Below are positions 1 through 5,489 of a stretch of DNA of 5,489 nucleotides, one piece after another. This DNA comes from Muribaculaceae bacterium (GTDB lineage: Bacteria > Bacteroidota > Bacteroidia > Bacteroidales > Muribaculaceae). Position 1 is the first letter of the stretch, and each line of letters begins with the position of its first letter. Location of the stretch: the NCBI GenBank assembly GCA_029060585.1, contig JAIDTS010000003.1, forward strand, positions 1 to 5,489, read 5' to 3'. A model generated the notes under the pieces. The model ran no database searches. It was given only the letters and a program-made list of their open reading frames with translations, and was not told where the DNA came from. The position numbers and the translations under genes were made by a program.

Positions 1-668
1 CTATCGATGGCATCGTTGTATCGAGAGAGGTCGAAGAAGGGCAGACAGTCGTTTCAAGTATGAATGTAGCGAGTCTATACGTGATAGCCGACCTTGACCA
101 TATGCAGGTGGTCGGGGCTGTAGACGAGGCCGACATAGGTCAGGTAAAAGTAGGACAACACGTGACATTCACAGTCGACGCATACCCTGACGATACCTTT
201 ACCGGAACAGTCACTCAGGTCAGAATCAATCCTACGACCACAAATAATGTTGTCACATATGAGGTTATCGTATCAACCACCAATCCGGAACACAAACTTC
301 TTCCGGGAATGACCGCCAACCTCTCTATATATACCCTCGAGCTTGAAAACGCAACCGCAGTGCCTCTAAAAGCCCTGAAATTCGAGCCTATGCAGGATGA
401 GGAAGGCAACGACCTGCCAAAGCCCCAACCACTGAAAGAGCCGGCCAAAAATTCGATATGGATTGTACGCGACAATAAACTGATAGAGACAGCAGTTGAA
501 CTTGGAATGAGAAACAGCGTGTATCAGCAGATAACCTCCGGCCTCAAACAAGGCGACTCAGTCGCTCTCCAATATGAGGAAAAGCGATCAGACAGTAAGG
601 AACCCAAGGCGCAGGAGAATCCATTCATGCCCAAACCGCCGGGTGCAAACAGAAACAAGCAAAAATAA
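1..668 (+). CDS. MacA/HlyD-type efflux periplasmic adaptor subunit, C-terminal part (5' end outside window)
   Basis: This is the periplasmic adaptor (membrane fusion protein) of a tripartite efflux pump, which bridges an inner-membrane ABC permease to an outer-membrane TolC-like channel. The frame is open from base 3 and continues beyond the left edge. The residues before the first ATG at 60 (IDGIVVSREVEEGQTV) are the end of the lipoyl/biotinyl-like domain of MacA-type adaptors, so ATG 60 is internal and not the start. About 221 codons are visible. The beta-barrel domain covers roughly 75-345 (LYVIADLDHMQVVGAVDEAD, then VKVGQHVTFTVDAYP and LLPGMTANLSIY). A membrane-proximal domain follows, carrying a charged, proline-rich insertion near 390-450. 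The last 30 residues (576-665) are a Lys/Pro/Asn-rich tail, probably disordered. The missing N-terminus should hold the signal or anchor and the alpha-helical hairpin. The stop overlaps the next gene's ATG, and the neighbouring ABC genes support a MacA rather than an RND role. Family call strong; substrate unknown. Confidence 0.93.
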   Translation, partial: IDGIVVSREVEEGQTVVSSMNVASLYVIADLDHMQVVGAVDEADIGQVKVGQHVTFTVDAYPDDTFTGTVTQVRINPTTTNNVVTYEVIVSTTNPEHKLLPGMTANLSIYTLELENATAVPLKALKFEPMQDEEGNDLPKPQPLKEPAKNSIWIVRDNKLIETAVELGMRNSVYQQITSGLKQGDSVALQYEEKRSDSKEPKAQENPFMPKPPGANRNKQK

Positions 669-670
669 TG
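666..670 (+). promoter_or_regulatory. TAATG stop/start overlap (translational coupling)
   Basis: The adaptor stop codon TAA (666-668) shares its last A with the ATG (668-670) of the ATPase gene. No strong Shine-Dalgarno motif precedes it (local sequence is A-rich), so translation of the ATPase probably depends on ribosomes finishing the adaptor. The overlap is seen directly; the coupling is inferred. Confidence 0.7.
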
Positions 671-1414
671 GCAAAAGAGATAATCAAGATAGAGAACCTC
701 AAGCGCTACTTTAAGGTCGGCGACGAGACGGTGAAGGCACTCCGTGGAGTCTCTTTCACCATCCATGAAGGTGAGTTCGTGACAATCATGGGTACTTCCG
801 GCTCGGGAAAATCCACGCTCCTGAATACACTCGGATGTCTTGATACTCCCACTTCCGGAGAATATTACCTTGATGGAATCGCGGTAAAAGGTATGGGCAA
901 AAACGAGAGGGCACGGATAAGGAACCGTAAGATCGGCTTCATCTTCCAGAACTACAATCTCCTGCCCAAGACCACGGCTCTCGAGAACGTGGAGCTTCCT
1001 CTTCTCTACAATTCATCAGTAAGTTCTAAGGAAAGGGCAGAAAGAGCGGAAAAATGTCTGCATGAAGTTGGCCTTGGAGAAAGAATCTACCATAAGAGCA
1101 ACCAGATGTCTGGAGGGCAGCAGCAGCGTGTAGCCATTGCAAGAGCCCTTGTCAACAATCCGGTCATTATTCTTGCTGACGAGGCCACCGGCAACCTCGA
1201 CACAAGGACCTCCTTTTCCATACTTACACTTTTTCAGCGTCTGCATCGGGAAGGAAAGACCATAATATTCGTCACCCATAATCCGGAGATCGCTCTTTAC
1301 TCATCGCGTAATATCATGCTTCGAGACGGTAGGATAGTAAGCGACGAACACAATCATGACATAAAGTCGGCTGAGGAAGTCTATAGGAATCTTCCTGTTG
1401 ACAGTGAAATATAA
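668..1414 (+). CDS. MacB-type ABC transporter ATP-binding protein
   Basis: This is the nucleotide-binding subunit that powers the efflux complex at the cytoplasmic face of the inner membrane. It has 248 residues, the usual length for a stand-alone MacB/LolD-type ATPase. All ABC motifs are present in order: Walker [10 protein letters not shown] (residues 42-50, Lys48), Q-loop [10 protein letters not shown] (Gln94), signature MSGGQQQR (147-154), Walker B VIILADE (166-172, catalytic Glu172), D-loop GNLD (175-178) and switch His204 in FVTHN. Small departures from the commonest text are Met for Leu at the signature start and ADEATGNLD in place of ADEPTGNLD; both should be functional. In E. coli MacB this domain is fused to the permease, whereas here ATPase and permease are separate genes, as is common outside Proteobacteria. 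The start is fixed by the overlap with the adaptor stop. A dimer of this protein with two copies of the next gene's product is expected. Confidence 0.96.
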   Translation: MAKEIIKIENLKRYFKVGDETVKALRGVSFTIHEGEFVTIMGTSGSGKSTLLNTLGCLDTPTSGEYYLDGIAVKGMGKNERARIRNRKIGFIFQNYNLLPKTTALENVELPLLYNSSVSSKERAERAEKCLHEVGLGERIYHKSNQMSGGQQQRVAIARALVNNPVIILADEATGNLDTRTSFSILTLFQRLHREGKTIIFVTHNPEIALYSSRNIMLRDGRIVSDEHNHDIKSAEEVYRNLPVDSEI

Positions 1415-1426
1415 TGATTAAATCAT

Positions 1427-2647
1427 ATGAATATAGGAAGTCTATCAAAAATTGCGATAAAGGCATTAGGAAACAACAAGATGCGTTGCTTCCTGACCAT
1501 GCTTGGCGTGATCATAGGAGTAGGCGCGGTGATCGCGATGCTCGCCATAGGCCAAGGATCGAAAAACTCGATCAAGGCGCAGATCTCGGAGATGGGCAGC
1601 AATATGATAATGATCATGCCGGGTGCGGAAAGACGAGGAGGCGTGCGGCAGAGCAGCGATGACATGCAGACCCTTAAACCAGCTGACTACGACGCCATCG
1701 TAAACCAAGCGACCACAATCGCCAACATCACTCCGATGGTTTCTTCGTCGGGTCAATGGGTAAACGGAAACAACAACTATCCATCGCAGGCTCAGGGGGT
1801 CAATACCCAGTATCTCGATATCAGGCAGCGCAAGGTGGCAGACGGAGAAATGTTCACGGAAGCCGATGTCAAGGCTGCTGCAAAAGTCTGCGTTCTCGGA
1901 AAAACTCTTGTAGACAATCTATTTCCCGACGGCACGAATCCTCTCGGGAAGGTGGTGCGATTCGGATCGATACCGTTGACGGTAATTGGTGTGCTTGACG
2001 AAAAAGGCTATAACACTATGGGACAGGACCAGGACGATCTGGCTCTCGTACCATATACAACCGTGATGAAGCGAATGCTTGCCGTGGATTATATTCAAGG
2101 ACTTCAGGCCTCGGCCATCGATGAGAACCAGACAGACGCCACGATAGCAGAGATAACGGATATCCTCCGCACCAACCATAAACTTCGCCCAGATCAAGAA
2201 GACAACTTCACCATACGCTCCATGCAGGAACTGGCTGAGATGATTTCCTCTACTTCCTCAATGATGACGGTGCTTCTGGCGGCGGTAGCGGGTATATCAC
2301 TCCTCGTCGGAGGTATCGGAATCATGAATATCATGATAGTCAGCGTCACGGAACGTACGCGTGAAATCGGCCTTAGGATGAGTATAGGCGCTACAGGACG
2401 CGACATAATGACCCAGTTCCTTATAGAGGCCATCATCATATCCGTCACCGGCGGACTACTTGGAATAATTCTTGGCGGGCTTGCGACCTGGATGATAAAG
2501 ATTTTCGCAAACTGGCCTGTGCAGATAGATCCGTCGTCGGTTGTGCTGTCGTTTGCAGTCTGCACTGTAATTGGTGTGATCTTTGGATTCTATCCGGCTG
2601 CTAAGGCATCCAATCTCGATCCAATCGAAGCTATCCGATATGAATGA
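1427..2647 (+). CDS. MacB/FtsX-type ABC transporter permease
   Basis: This is the inner-membrane permease of the pump, a MacB-family (type VII ABC, mechanotransmission) protein of 406 residues. The first membrane helix is at about residues 22-43 (MLGVIIGVGAVIAMLAIG). A large periplasmic MacB_PCD-type domain spans about 45-275, and three more helices lie near 279-304, 330-358 and 370-392. The coupling-helix region VTERTREIGLRMSIGA (307-322), which contacts the ATPase, and the C-terminal LDPIEAIRYE are both diagnostic of this family. The start at 1427 gives the canonical N-terminus for the family (short cytoplasmic helix, then NNKMRCFLTMLGVIIGV). The reading frame is closed by TGA at 1415-1417, so no longer start is possible. 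It lies 12 bases after the ATPase stop. The four-helix layout with a big periplasmic domain fits a pump that pushes substrate from the periplasm through the adaptor and outer-membrane channel, rather than a classical importer. Substrate unknown; peptides, macrolides or lipophilic compounds are possible. Confidence 0.95.
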   Translation: MNIGSLSKIAIKALGNNKMRCFLTMLGVIIGVGAVIAMLAIGQGSKNSIKAQISEMGSNMIMIMPGAERRGGVRQSSDDMQTLKPADYDAIVNQATTIANITPMVSSSGQWVNGNNNYPSQAQGVNTQYLDIRQRKVADGEMFTEADVKAAAKVCVLGKTLVDNLFPDGTNPLGKVVRFGSIPLTVIGVLDEKGYNTMGQDQDDLALVPYTTVMKRMLAVDYIQGLQASAIDENQTDATIAEITDILRTNHKLRPDQEDNFTIRSMQELAEMISSTSSMMTVLLAAVAGISLLVGGIGIMNIMIVSVTERTREIGLRMSIGATGRDIMTQFLIEAIIISVTGGLLGIILGGLATWMIKIFANWPVQIDPSSVVLSFAVCTVIGVIFGFYPAAKASNLDPIEAIRYE

Positions 2648-2668
2648 TACACGATTCCAACTAAATAT

Positions 2669-3778
2669 ATGACTCCACAGATCAAAAACAGAAAGGCATG
2701 GACGGCAACAGTGATACTGCTGGCGTTCCTGCTTTTCTATTTTCCCTCTATGCTCGCCCTTTTTTCTCAAGACAGCGAGCCAAAAGACATGACGACATTC
2801 AATATCCTGATGGCGACCTGCTACACCGGGATATTCTGTGTGAATTATTTTCTTATAGTACCAAGATTATTCTTCGGTAAAGACAGCAAATATTTGTTTT
2901 TCATCATAAACATTTTCCTCGTAATCTTTTTGTGTTCTCTTCTTCCGCTATGGTTTGAGGCTCACGGAGGTTTACCGCGGCCGAGGCATCTGCAGAACAT
3001 TCCAATGACTTACGGACAACTTCTGATGGGCTACATACGGTTCATAATCAGGGATGGAGTGATGATGATCCTTTCTATAGCTCTCGCATACGCCATGCGG
3101 GCGTCTAAAGCCAGGGAAGAAATGAGAAGCAGGGTGCTTGAGCTGGAAGCCGAAAGACGAAACACCGAGCTGATGAATCTGAAGGCTCAGCTCAACCCTC
3201 ATTTTCTGTTTAACTCGCTTAATAATATCTATGCTCTGATAGCCATAGATCCGGAAAAGGCCCAGCAGTCTCTGCATGAACTGAGCAGCATGCTGAGATT
3301 CATGATATACGATTCCGAAGCTGCAACAGTTCCCCTCCCTAAGGAAATGCAGTTCATCAGTGACTTTACACGACTTATGAGCCTGCGGTTGAATCCATCT
3401 ATTGAGCTGACCTGCAAACTTCCGGATATACATGATAGTTCACTTCATATTGCTCCTCTGCTCATACTGACGCTCGTAGAAAACGCGTTCAAGCATGTAG
3501 CGGTCGTAGACAATAAAGGTTTCATTAACATCAGTATAATTGCTGACGAGAAATGCCTTCACTGCAATGTAAGCAATTCAAGCAGAAAAGAGCAACATGA
3601 AAATCTTGAGAAGGGAGCCTCCGGTGTAGGACTCAGGAACATAGAGAAACAGCTGGAGCTTCTATATCCGAAAGAATACCGACTGCAGACAGATGATCAA
3701 GAGGGAATCTACAGTTCGGAGCTGATTATCAATATTTCTGCCCTGAGGCAATCTACAGGCGGACATCACGTTAATTAA
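2669..3778 (+). CDS. LytS/YehU-type membrane sensor histidine kinase
   Basis: This is the sensor kinase of a two-component system, autophosphorylating on a histidine and passing the phosphate to the response regulator encoded next. It has 369 residues. Four hydrophobic stretches at about 12-32, 44-66, 76-95 and 129-145 make a compact membrane module with no recognisable extracellular sensor domain. A charged linker/coiled coil (about 145-172) leads into the His_kinase (PF06580) box LKAQLNPHFLFNSLNNIYAL, with phospho-acceptor His178. The HATPase_c part has an N-box ELVEN-like motif (LTLVENAFKHV, Asn272) and a glycine box GVGLRNIEKQLELLYP (319-334), the standard end of this family. The start at 2669 follows the permease stop by 21 bases with no visible promoter, so it is most likely in the same operon. 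The signal is unknown; with so little outside the membrane, it may sense the bilayer or the neighbouring transporter (inference). Confidence 0.94.
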   Translation: MTPQIKNRKAWTATVILLAFLLFYFPSMLALFSQDSEPKDMTTFNILMATCYTGIFCVNYFLIVPRLFFGKDSKYLFFIINIFLVIFLCSLLPLWFEAHGGLPRPRHLQNIPMTYGQLLMGYIRFIIRDGVMMILSIALAYAMRASKAREEMRSRVLELEAERRNTELMNLKAQLNPHFLFNSLNNIYALIAIDPEKAQQSLHELSSMLRFMIYDSEAATVPLPKEMQFISDFTRLMSLRLNPSIELTCKLPDIHDSSLHIAPLLILTLVENAFKHVAVVDNKGFINISIIADEKCLHCNVSNSSRKEQHENLEKGASGVGLRNIEKQLELLYPKEYRLQTDDQEGIYSSELIINISALRQSTGGHHVN

Positions 3779-3818
3779 TCAAGAGAATATAACCTATCAT
3801 CCACAAAATCCTCTTATC

Positions 3819-4538
3819 ATGGAGAGAAAACTGAAATGCATAATTATTGACGATGAGCCTCTTGCGCGTGAGCTCCTTAAGACATATGTGGCCAAGACTC
3901 CTTCGCTTGAACTTATAGGATGCTTTGAATCGGCAGCAGATGCAGTTAAAACCGTTATGGATGGAAGAGCTGACATTATCTTTCTTGATATAAATATGCC
4001 AATGCTCAACGGGATTGACTTCGCTTCGCTCGTGCCGTCAGGCACCAGGATCATCTTCGTCACTGCATATGACAACTATGCTTTTCAGGGATTCAAGGTA
4101 AACGCTCTTGACTATCTTCTTAAACCTGTAAGCTATTCTGACTTTCTGAAGTCTGTTGGGCGTGCCCTTGAATGGAAATCAATGAGTGACGCGTATGCCT
4201 CCGCAACACATCACGAGCAGACAGCTCCCCGAATGATCACCATAAAGGTCAAAAACCAATTGGTGCAGATGAGACTCGACTCTATAGAATATGTCGAAGC
4301 CAGAAACGATAGGGTGATTGTTTTCAGAAAAGATGGTGATCCTTTGCCATCCCTTATGACACTCAAGGAAATAGAGGATATGCTGCCACCCGATACATTT
4401 ATGAGAGTTCACAGGTCTTTCATAGTCAACATCCCACTTGTAGAGATTGTGGAACGCAACAGGATAGTATTTGGAAAGACCTATGTGCCGATATCAGAAA
4501 ACAAGCGGGAGGAGTTTCTATCAAGACTCGGGAAATAA
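3819..4538 (+). CDS. LytTR-family response regulator transcription factor
   Basis: This is the DNA-binding response regulator partnered with the upstream kinase. It has 239 residues, the normal LytR/AlgR-type length. The receiver domain (about 5-118) carries the acidic pair Asp11-Asp12 in IIIDDEPLARELL, phospho-acceptor Asp57 in IIFLDINMPMLNGID, Thr82 in FVTAYDNYAF and Lys102 in DYLLKPV. After a linker near 120-137, the LytTR DNA-binding domain (about 138-238) shows DSIEYVEARNDRVIVF and FMRVHRSFIVNI, both hallmark segments. LytTR proteins usually bind direct repeats upstream of target promoters; the likely operon promoter lies left of the window, so no target site can be checked here. It begins 40 bases after the kinase stop. 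The upstream frame has no earlier ATG, GTG or TTG before the kinase end, so the start is sound. Autoregulation of the efflux operon is the simplest reading but is inferred. Confidence 0.95.
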   Translation: MERKLKCIIIDDEPLARELLKTYVAKTPSLELIGCFESAADAVKTVMDGRADIIFLDINMPMLNGIDFASLVPSGTRIIFVTAYDNYAFQGFKVNALDYLLKPVSYSDFLKSVGRALEWKSMSDAYASATHHEQTAPRMITIKVKNQLVQMRLDSIEYVEARNDRVIVFRKDGDPLPSLMTLKEIEDMLPPDTFMRVHRSFIVNIPLVEIVERNRIVFGKTYVPISENKREEFLSRLGK

Positions 4539-4554
4539 CACCACCATTGAGAGT

Positions 4555-4595
4555 GGAGCTAAGCCGATTTCAAGTTTTCCTATTCTCATAGCTTC
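4555..4595. terminator. Weak hairpin between convergent genes, possible terminator
   Basis: In the 69-base spacer between the regulator and the alkylation-repair gene, GGAGCTA (4555-4561) can pair with TAGCTTC (4589-4595), giving seven pairs including one G-T, with a 27-base loop. On the + strand a run of six T lies at 4611-4616, but 15 bases after the stem rather than directly following it. A second small stem, CCAC (4541-4544) with GTGG (4553-4556 region), is also possible. Neither has the compact GC stem and adjacent T-run of a textbook terminator, so this is only a candidate for transcription ending between the convergent units. Confidence 0.2.
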
Positions 4596-4607
4596 TTTAG
4601 ATAATTC

Positions 4608-5342
4608 TCATTTTTTCTTCAGATAATATTGTCTTTCCTGCTCAGGAAAGCGCTCGATTGAATAGCGAAGCATGGTGCGCGGCATTGATGTGGCGTACGA
4701 ATCAAGGAAATCCCTCAGTTCCTTCTCTCCTCCCCTTTTCCCCATCTCCCGGAGCATCCATCCGGACGCCTTATGAATCAGATCATGGGAATGATTGAGA
4801 TATTTCTTTGAGATACGGGTGACATCCTCATATATTCCCTTACAAATGAGAGTCCAGGTCGCTACAATAGCAACGCGCTGATGCCACAGGCTATCCGACA
4901 TTTTAGAGAAATCATCAAGTATCTTTCTCTTCTCAGGATGATCAACCAGATACTCGCCGAGTATTTTTGGAGCCACAAGATCTACAAGATCCCAATTGTT
5001 GCCAAAAGGAATGTGGTCTATATATACGTTTACGATTTTATCGACAGTCTGCTTATCCTTAGCTTTTATTGCTTTCTTGTAAAGCTCTATAAGAAACAGG
5101 AAACCGGCAAGACGCACTTCATGCCAATCTGATTTTATAAGCCCGACTGCATCCTCTATTCCTACAAGATTTCTGCATTCCTTCACAATGGCGCGAGTCT
5201 GAGGTACTTTGATACCTAAAAACCTATCGCCATAGCCATACTCACCGGGAGCGCACTTGAAGAATCGCATCAGGTGAGCGGCCTGCTTCTCATCGCCCAT
5301 TTGAATCATTGCTTCTTCTATTTCCTTAGCCTTCTCAGTCAT
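4608..5342 (-). CDS. AlkD-like DNA alkylation repair protein
   Basis: This is a HEAT-like-repeat DNA glycosylase of the DNA_alkylation family (PF08713), which excises alkylated purines such as 3-methyladenine and 7-methylguanine without flipping the base into a pocket. It has 244 residues, full length for the family, and is all helical. Family segments are clear: FLGIKVPQTR (41-50), FGNNWDLVDLVAPKILG (113-129), SLWHQRVAIVATW (151-163), HDLIHKASGWMLREMGKR (186-203) and MPRTMLRYSIERFP (220-233). Trp117, Asp121, Arg156 and Trp195 match the spacing of Bacillus cereus AlkD Trp109, Asp113, Arg148 and Trp187, the residues that cradle the lesion, each shifted by eight; I recall the reference positions from the literature. 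The ATG at 5342-5340 is secure because an in-frame TAG lies six codons upstream. The gene is convergent with the efflux operon and is probably a single-gene transcript. Cytoplasmic and constitutive expression are assumed. It ends in a Lys-Lys-Lys tail. Confidence 0.96.
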   Translation of the reverse strand: MTEKAKEIEEAMIQMGDEKQAAHLMRFFKCAPGEYGYGDRFLGIKVPQTRAIVKECRNLVGIEDAVGLIKSDWHEVRLAGFLFLIELYKKAIKAKDKQTVDKIVNVYIDHIPFGNNWDLVDLVAPKILGEYLVDHPEKRKILDDFSKMSDSLWHQRVAIVATWTLICKGIYEDVTRISKKYLNHSHDLIHKASGWMLREMGKRGGEKELRDFLDSYATSMPRTMLRYSIERFPEQERQYYLKKK

Positions 5343-5373
5343 ATTATATTCATGAATCTATGATTTGTACAGA

Positions 5374-5405
5374 CAAAGTTACCTTTTAAGAGTTTCGATC
5401 TCATA
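5374..5405 (-). promoter_or_regulatory. Candidate Bacteroidetes promoter for the alkylation-repair gene
   Basis: Read on the minus strand, TAACTTTG (5381-5374) is an exact match to the Bacteroidetes -7 consensus TAnnTTTG. A TATG (5405-5402), one base off the -33 TTTG, lies 20 bases upstream, which is the expected spacing. Transcription would start near 5367-5369, leaving a 5' leader of about 25 AT-rich bases before the ATG at 5342. The -33 box overlaps the stop codon of the upstream gene remnant. Confidence 0.55.
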
Positions 5406-5489
5406 TAATTCCACGGCTTAGGAATATAAATTGACCCTGGCTCAACAAGGGCTTTATATAAGCTGTCTTATCGACGTATTTATAGCCCT
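5401..5489 (-). pseudogene. N-terminal remnant of an AAA-ATPase-like (DUF1703/PF09820) protein, cut by the window edge
   Basis: A minus-strand frame enters from the right edge (first full codon 5487-5485) and stops at TGA 5403-5401 after 28 residues. Its translation contains GYKYVDKTAYIKPLL, then QGQFIFLSR, then GII and a stop. The YVDKT-YI ... FLSR pattern is the conserved beginning of AAA-ATPase-like proteins (PF09820, often with a C-terminal PD-(D/E)XK nuclease domain), which are abundant in gut Bacteroidales. In intact members FLSR is followed at once by PRRFGKSLL, the P-loop. Here that motif is absent: the frame goes to Gly-Ile-Ile-stop, and the other two frames over the next 60 bases do not recover it. 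The full protein would be about 500 or more residues, so this is a truncated gene. Whether its 5' end is complete cannot be seen. The family call rests on a short match recognised by eye. Confidence 0.6.

Noticed and set aside
60..62. ATG at 60 as the start of the adaptor gene.
   Set aside because: The frame is open to the window edge and the upstream codons encode conserved lipoyl-domain sequence, so the gene begins outside the window.
1414..1662. An 82-codon + strand frame starting at the TAATG after the ATPase gene.
   Set aside because: Its translation is highly charged and low in hydrophobics with no family resemblance, and it lies wholly over the start of the permease, which has clear homology in the other frame.
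2972..3433. A 153-codon minus-strand frame opposite the histidine kinase.
   Set aside because: The opposite frame encodes an unmistakable kinase with H-box, N-box and G-box. The antisense translation has no recognisable domain, promoter or neighbour logic.
4582..4611. Eight-base direct repeat ATTCTCAT at 4582-4589 and 4604-4611 around the end of the repair gene.
   Set aside because: It is short, AT-rich and occurs only twice, with nothing between the copies that looks mobile. This is expected by chance in such sequence.
4881..5132. An 83-codon + strand frame opposite the alkylation-repair gene.
   Set aside because: It is a shadow of a well-conserved gene on the other strand, and its apparent hydrophobic content comes from antisense codons.
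5448..5489. Imperfect inverted repeat, AGGGCTTTATATA (5448-5460) against TATTTATAGCCCT (5477-5489), at the right edge.
   Set aside because: It matches at 11 of 13 positions but lies inside the AAA-ATPase-like reading frame, is AT-rich in its inner part and has no T-run or flanking duplication. It is better explained as chance within coding sequence than as an insertion-sequence end or terminator.

Overview
The window looks like a chromosomal segment from a member of the Bacteroidales (phylum Bacteroidota). The reasons are moderate GC, few Shine-Dalgarno motifs before the starts, a TAnnTTTG-type (Bacteroidetes -7) promoter upstream of the last gene, and protein families typical of gut Bacteroidales. 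I cannot name a genus from the sequence alone.

Positions 1-4538 (+ strand) are a tightly packed set of five genes that reads as one operon entering from the left. They are the C-terminal part of a MacA/HlyD-type periplasmic adaptor, a MacB-type ABC ATPase, a MacB/FtsX-type permease, a LytS/YehU-type membrane histidine kinase and a LytTR response regulator. The first junction is a TAATG stop/start overlap. The later gaps are 12, 21 and 40 bases, with no clear internal promoter. Together the first three genes encode the inner-membrane and periplasmic parts of a tripartite efflux pump; an outer-membrane TolC-like partner is expected further upstream but is not in view. The last two genes form a two-component system that probably controls this operon or responds to the pump's substrate or envelope state (inference).

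Positions 4539-4607 are a short convergent spacer with only a weak hairpin candidate. Positions 4608-5342 (- strand) encode a complete AlkD-like DNA alkylation repair protein (HEAT-like repeats), a 3-methyladenine/7-methylguanine glycosylase family member, with the four signature residues of the family in register. A plausible Bacteroidetes promoter lies at 5374-5405.

Positions 5401-5489 (- strand) hold something easy to miss. It is a short reading frame entering from the right whose translation matches the N-terminal start of the AAA-ATPase-like/DUF1703 (PF09820) family, broken off immediately before the P-loop. It looks like a gene remnant lying against the alkylation-repair gene's promoter. 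I see no new defence system, CRISPR array, RNA gene or insertion sequence here; apart from the remnant, the region is orthodox.
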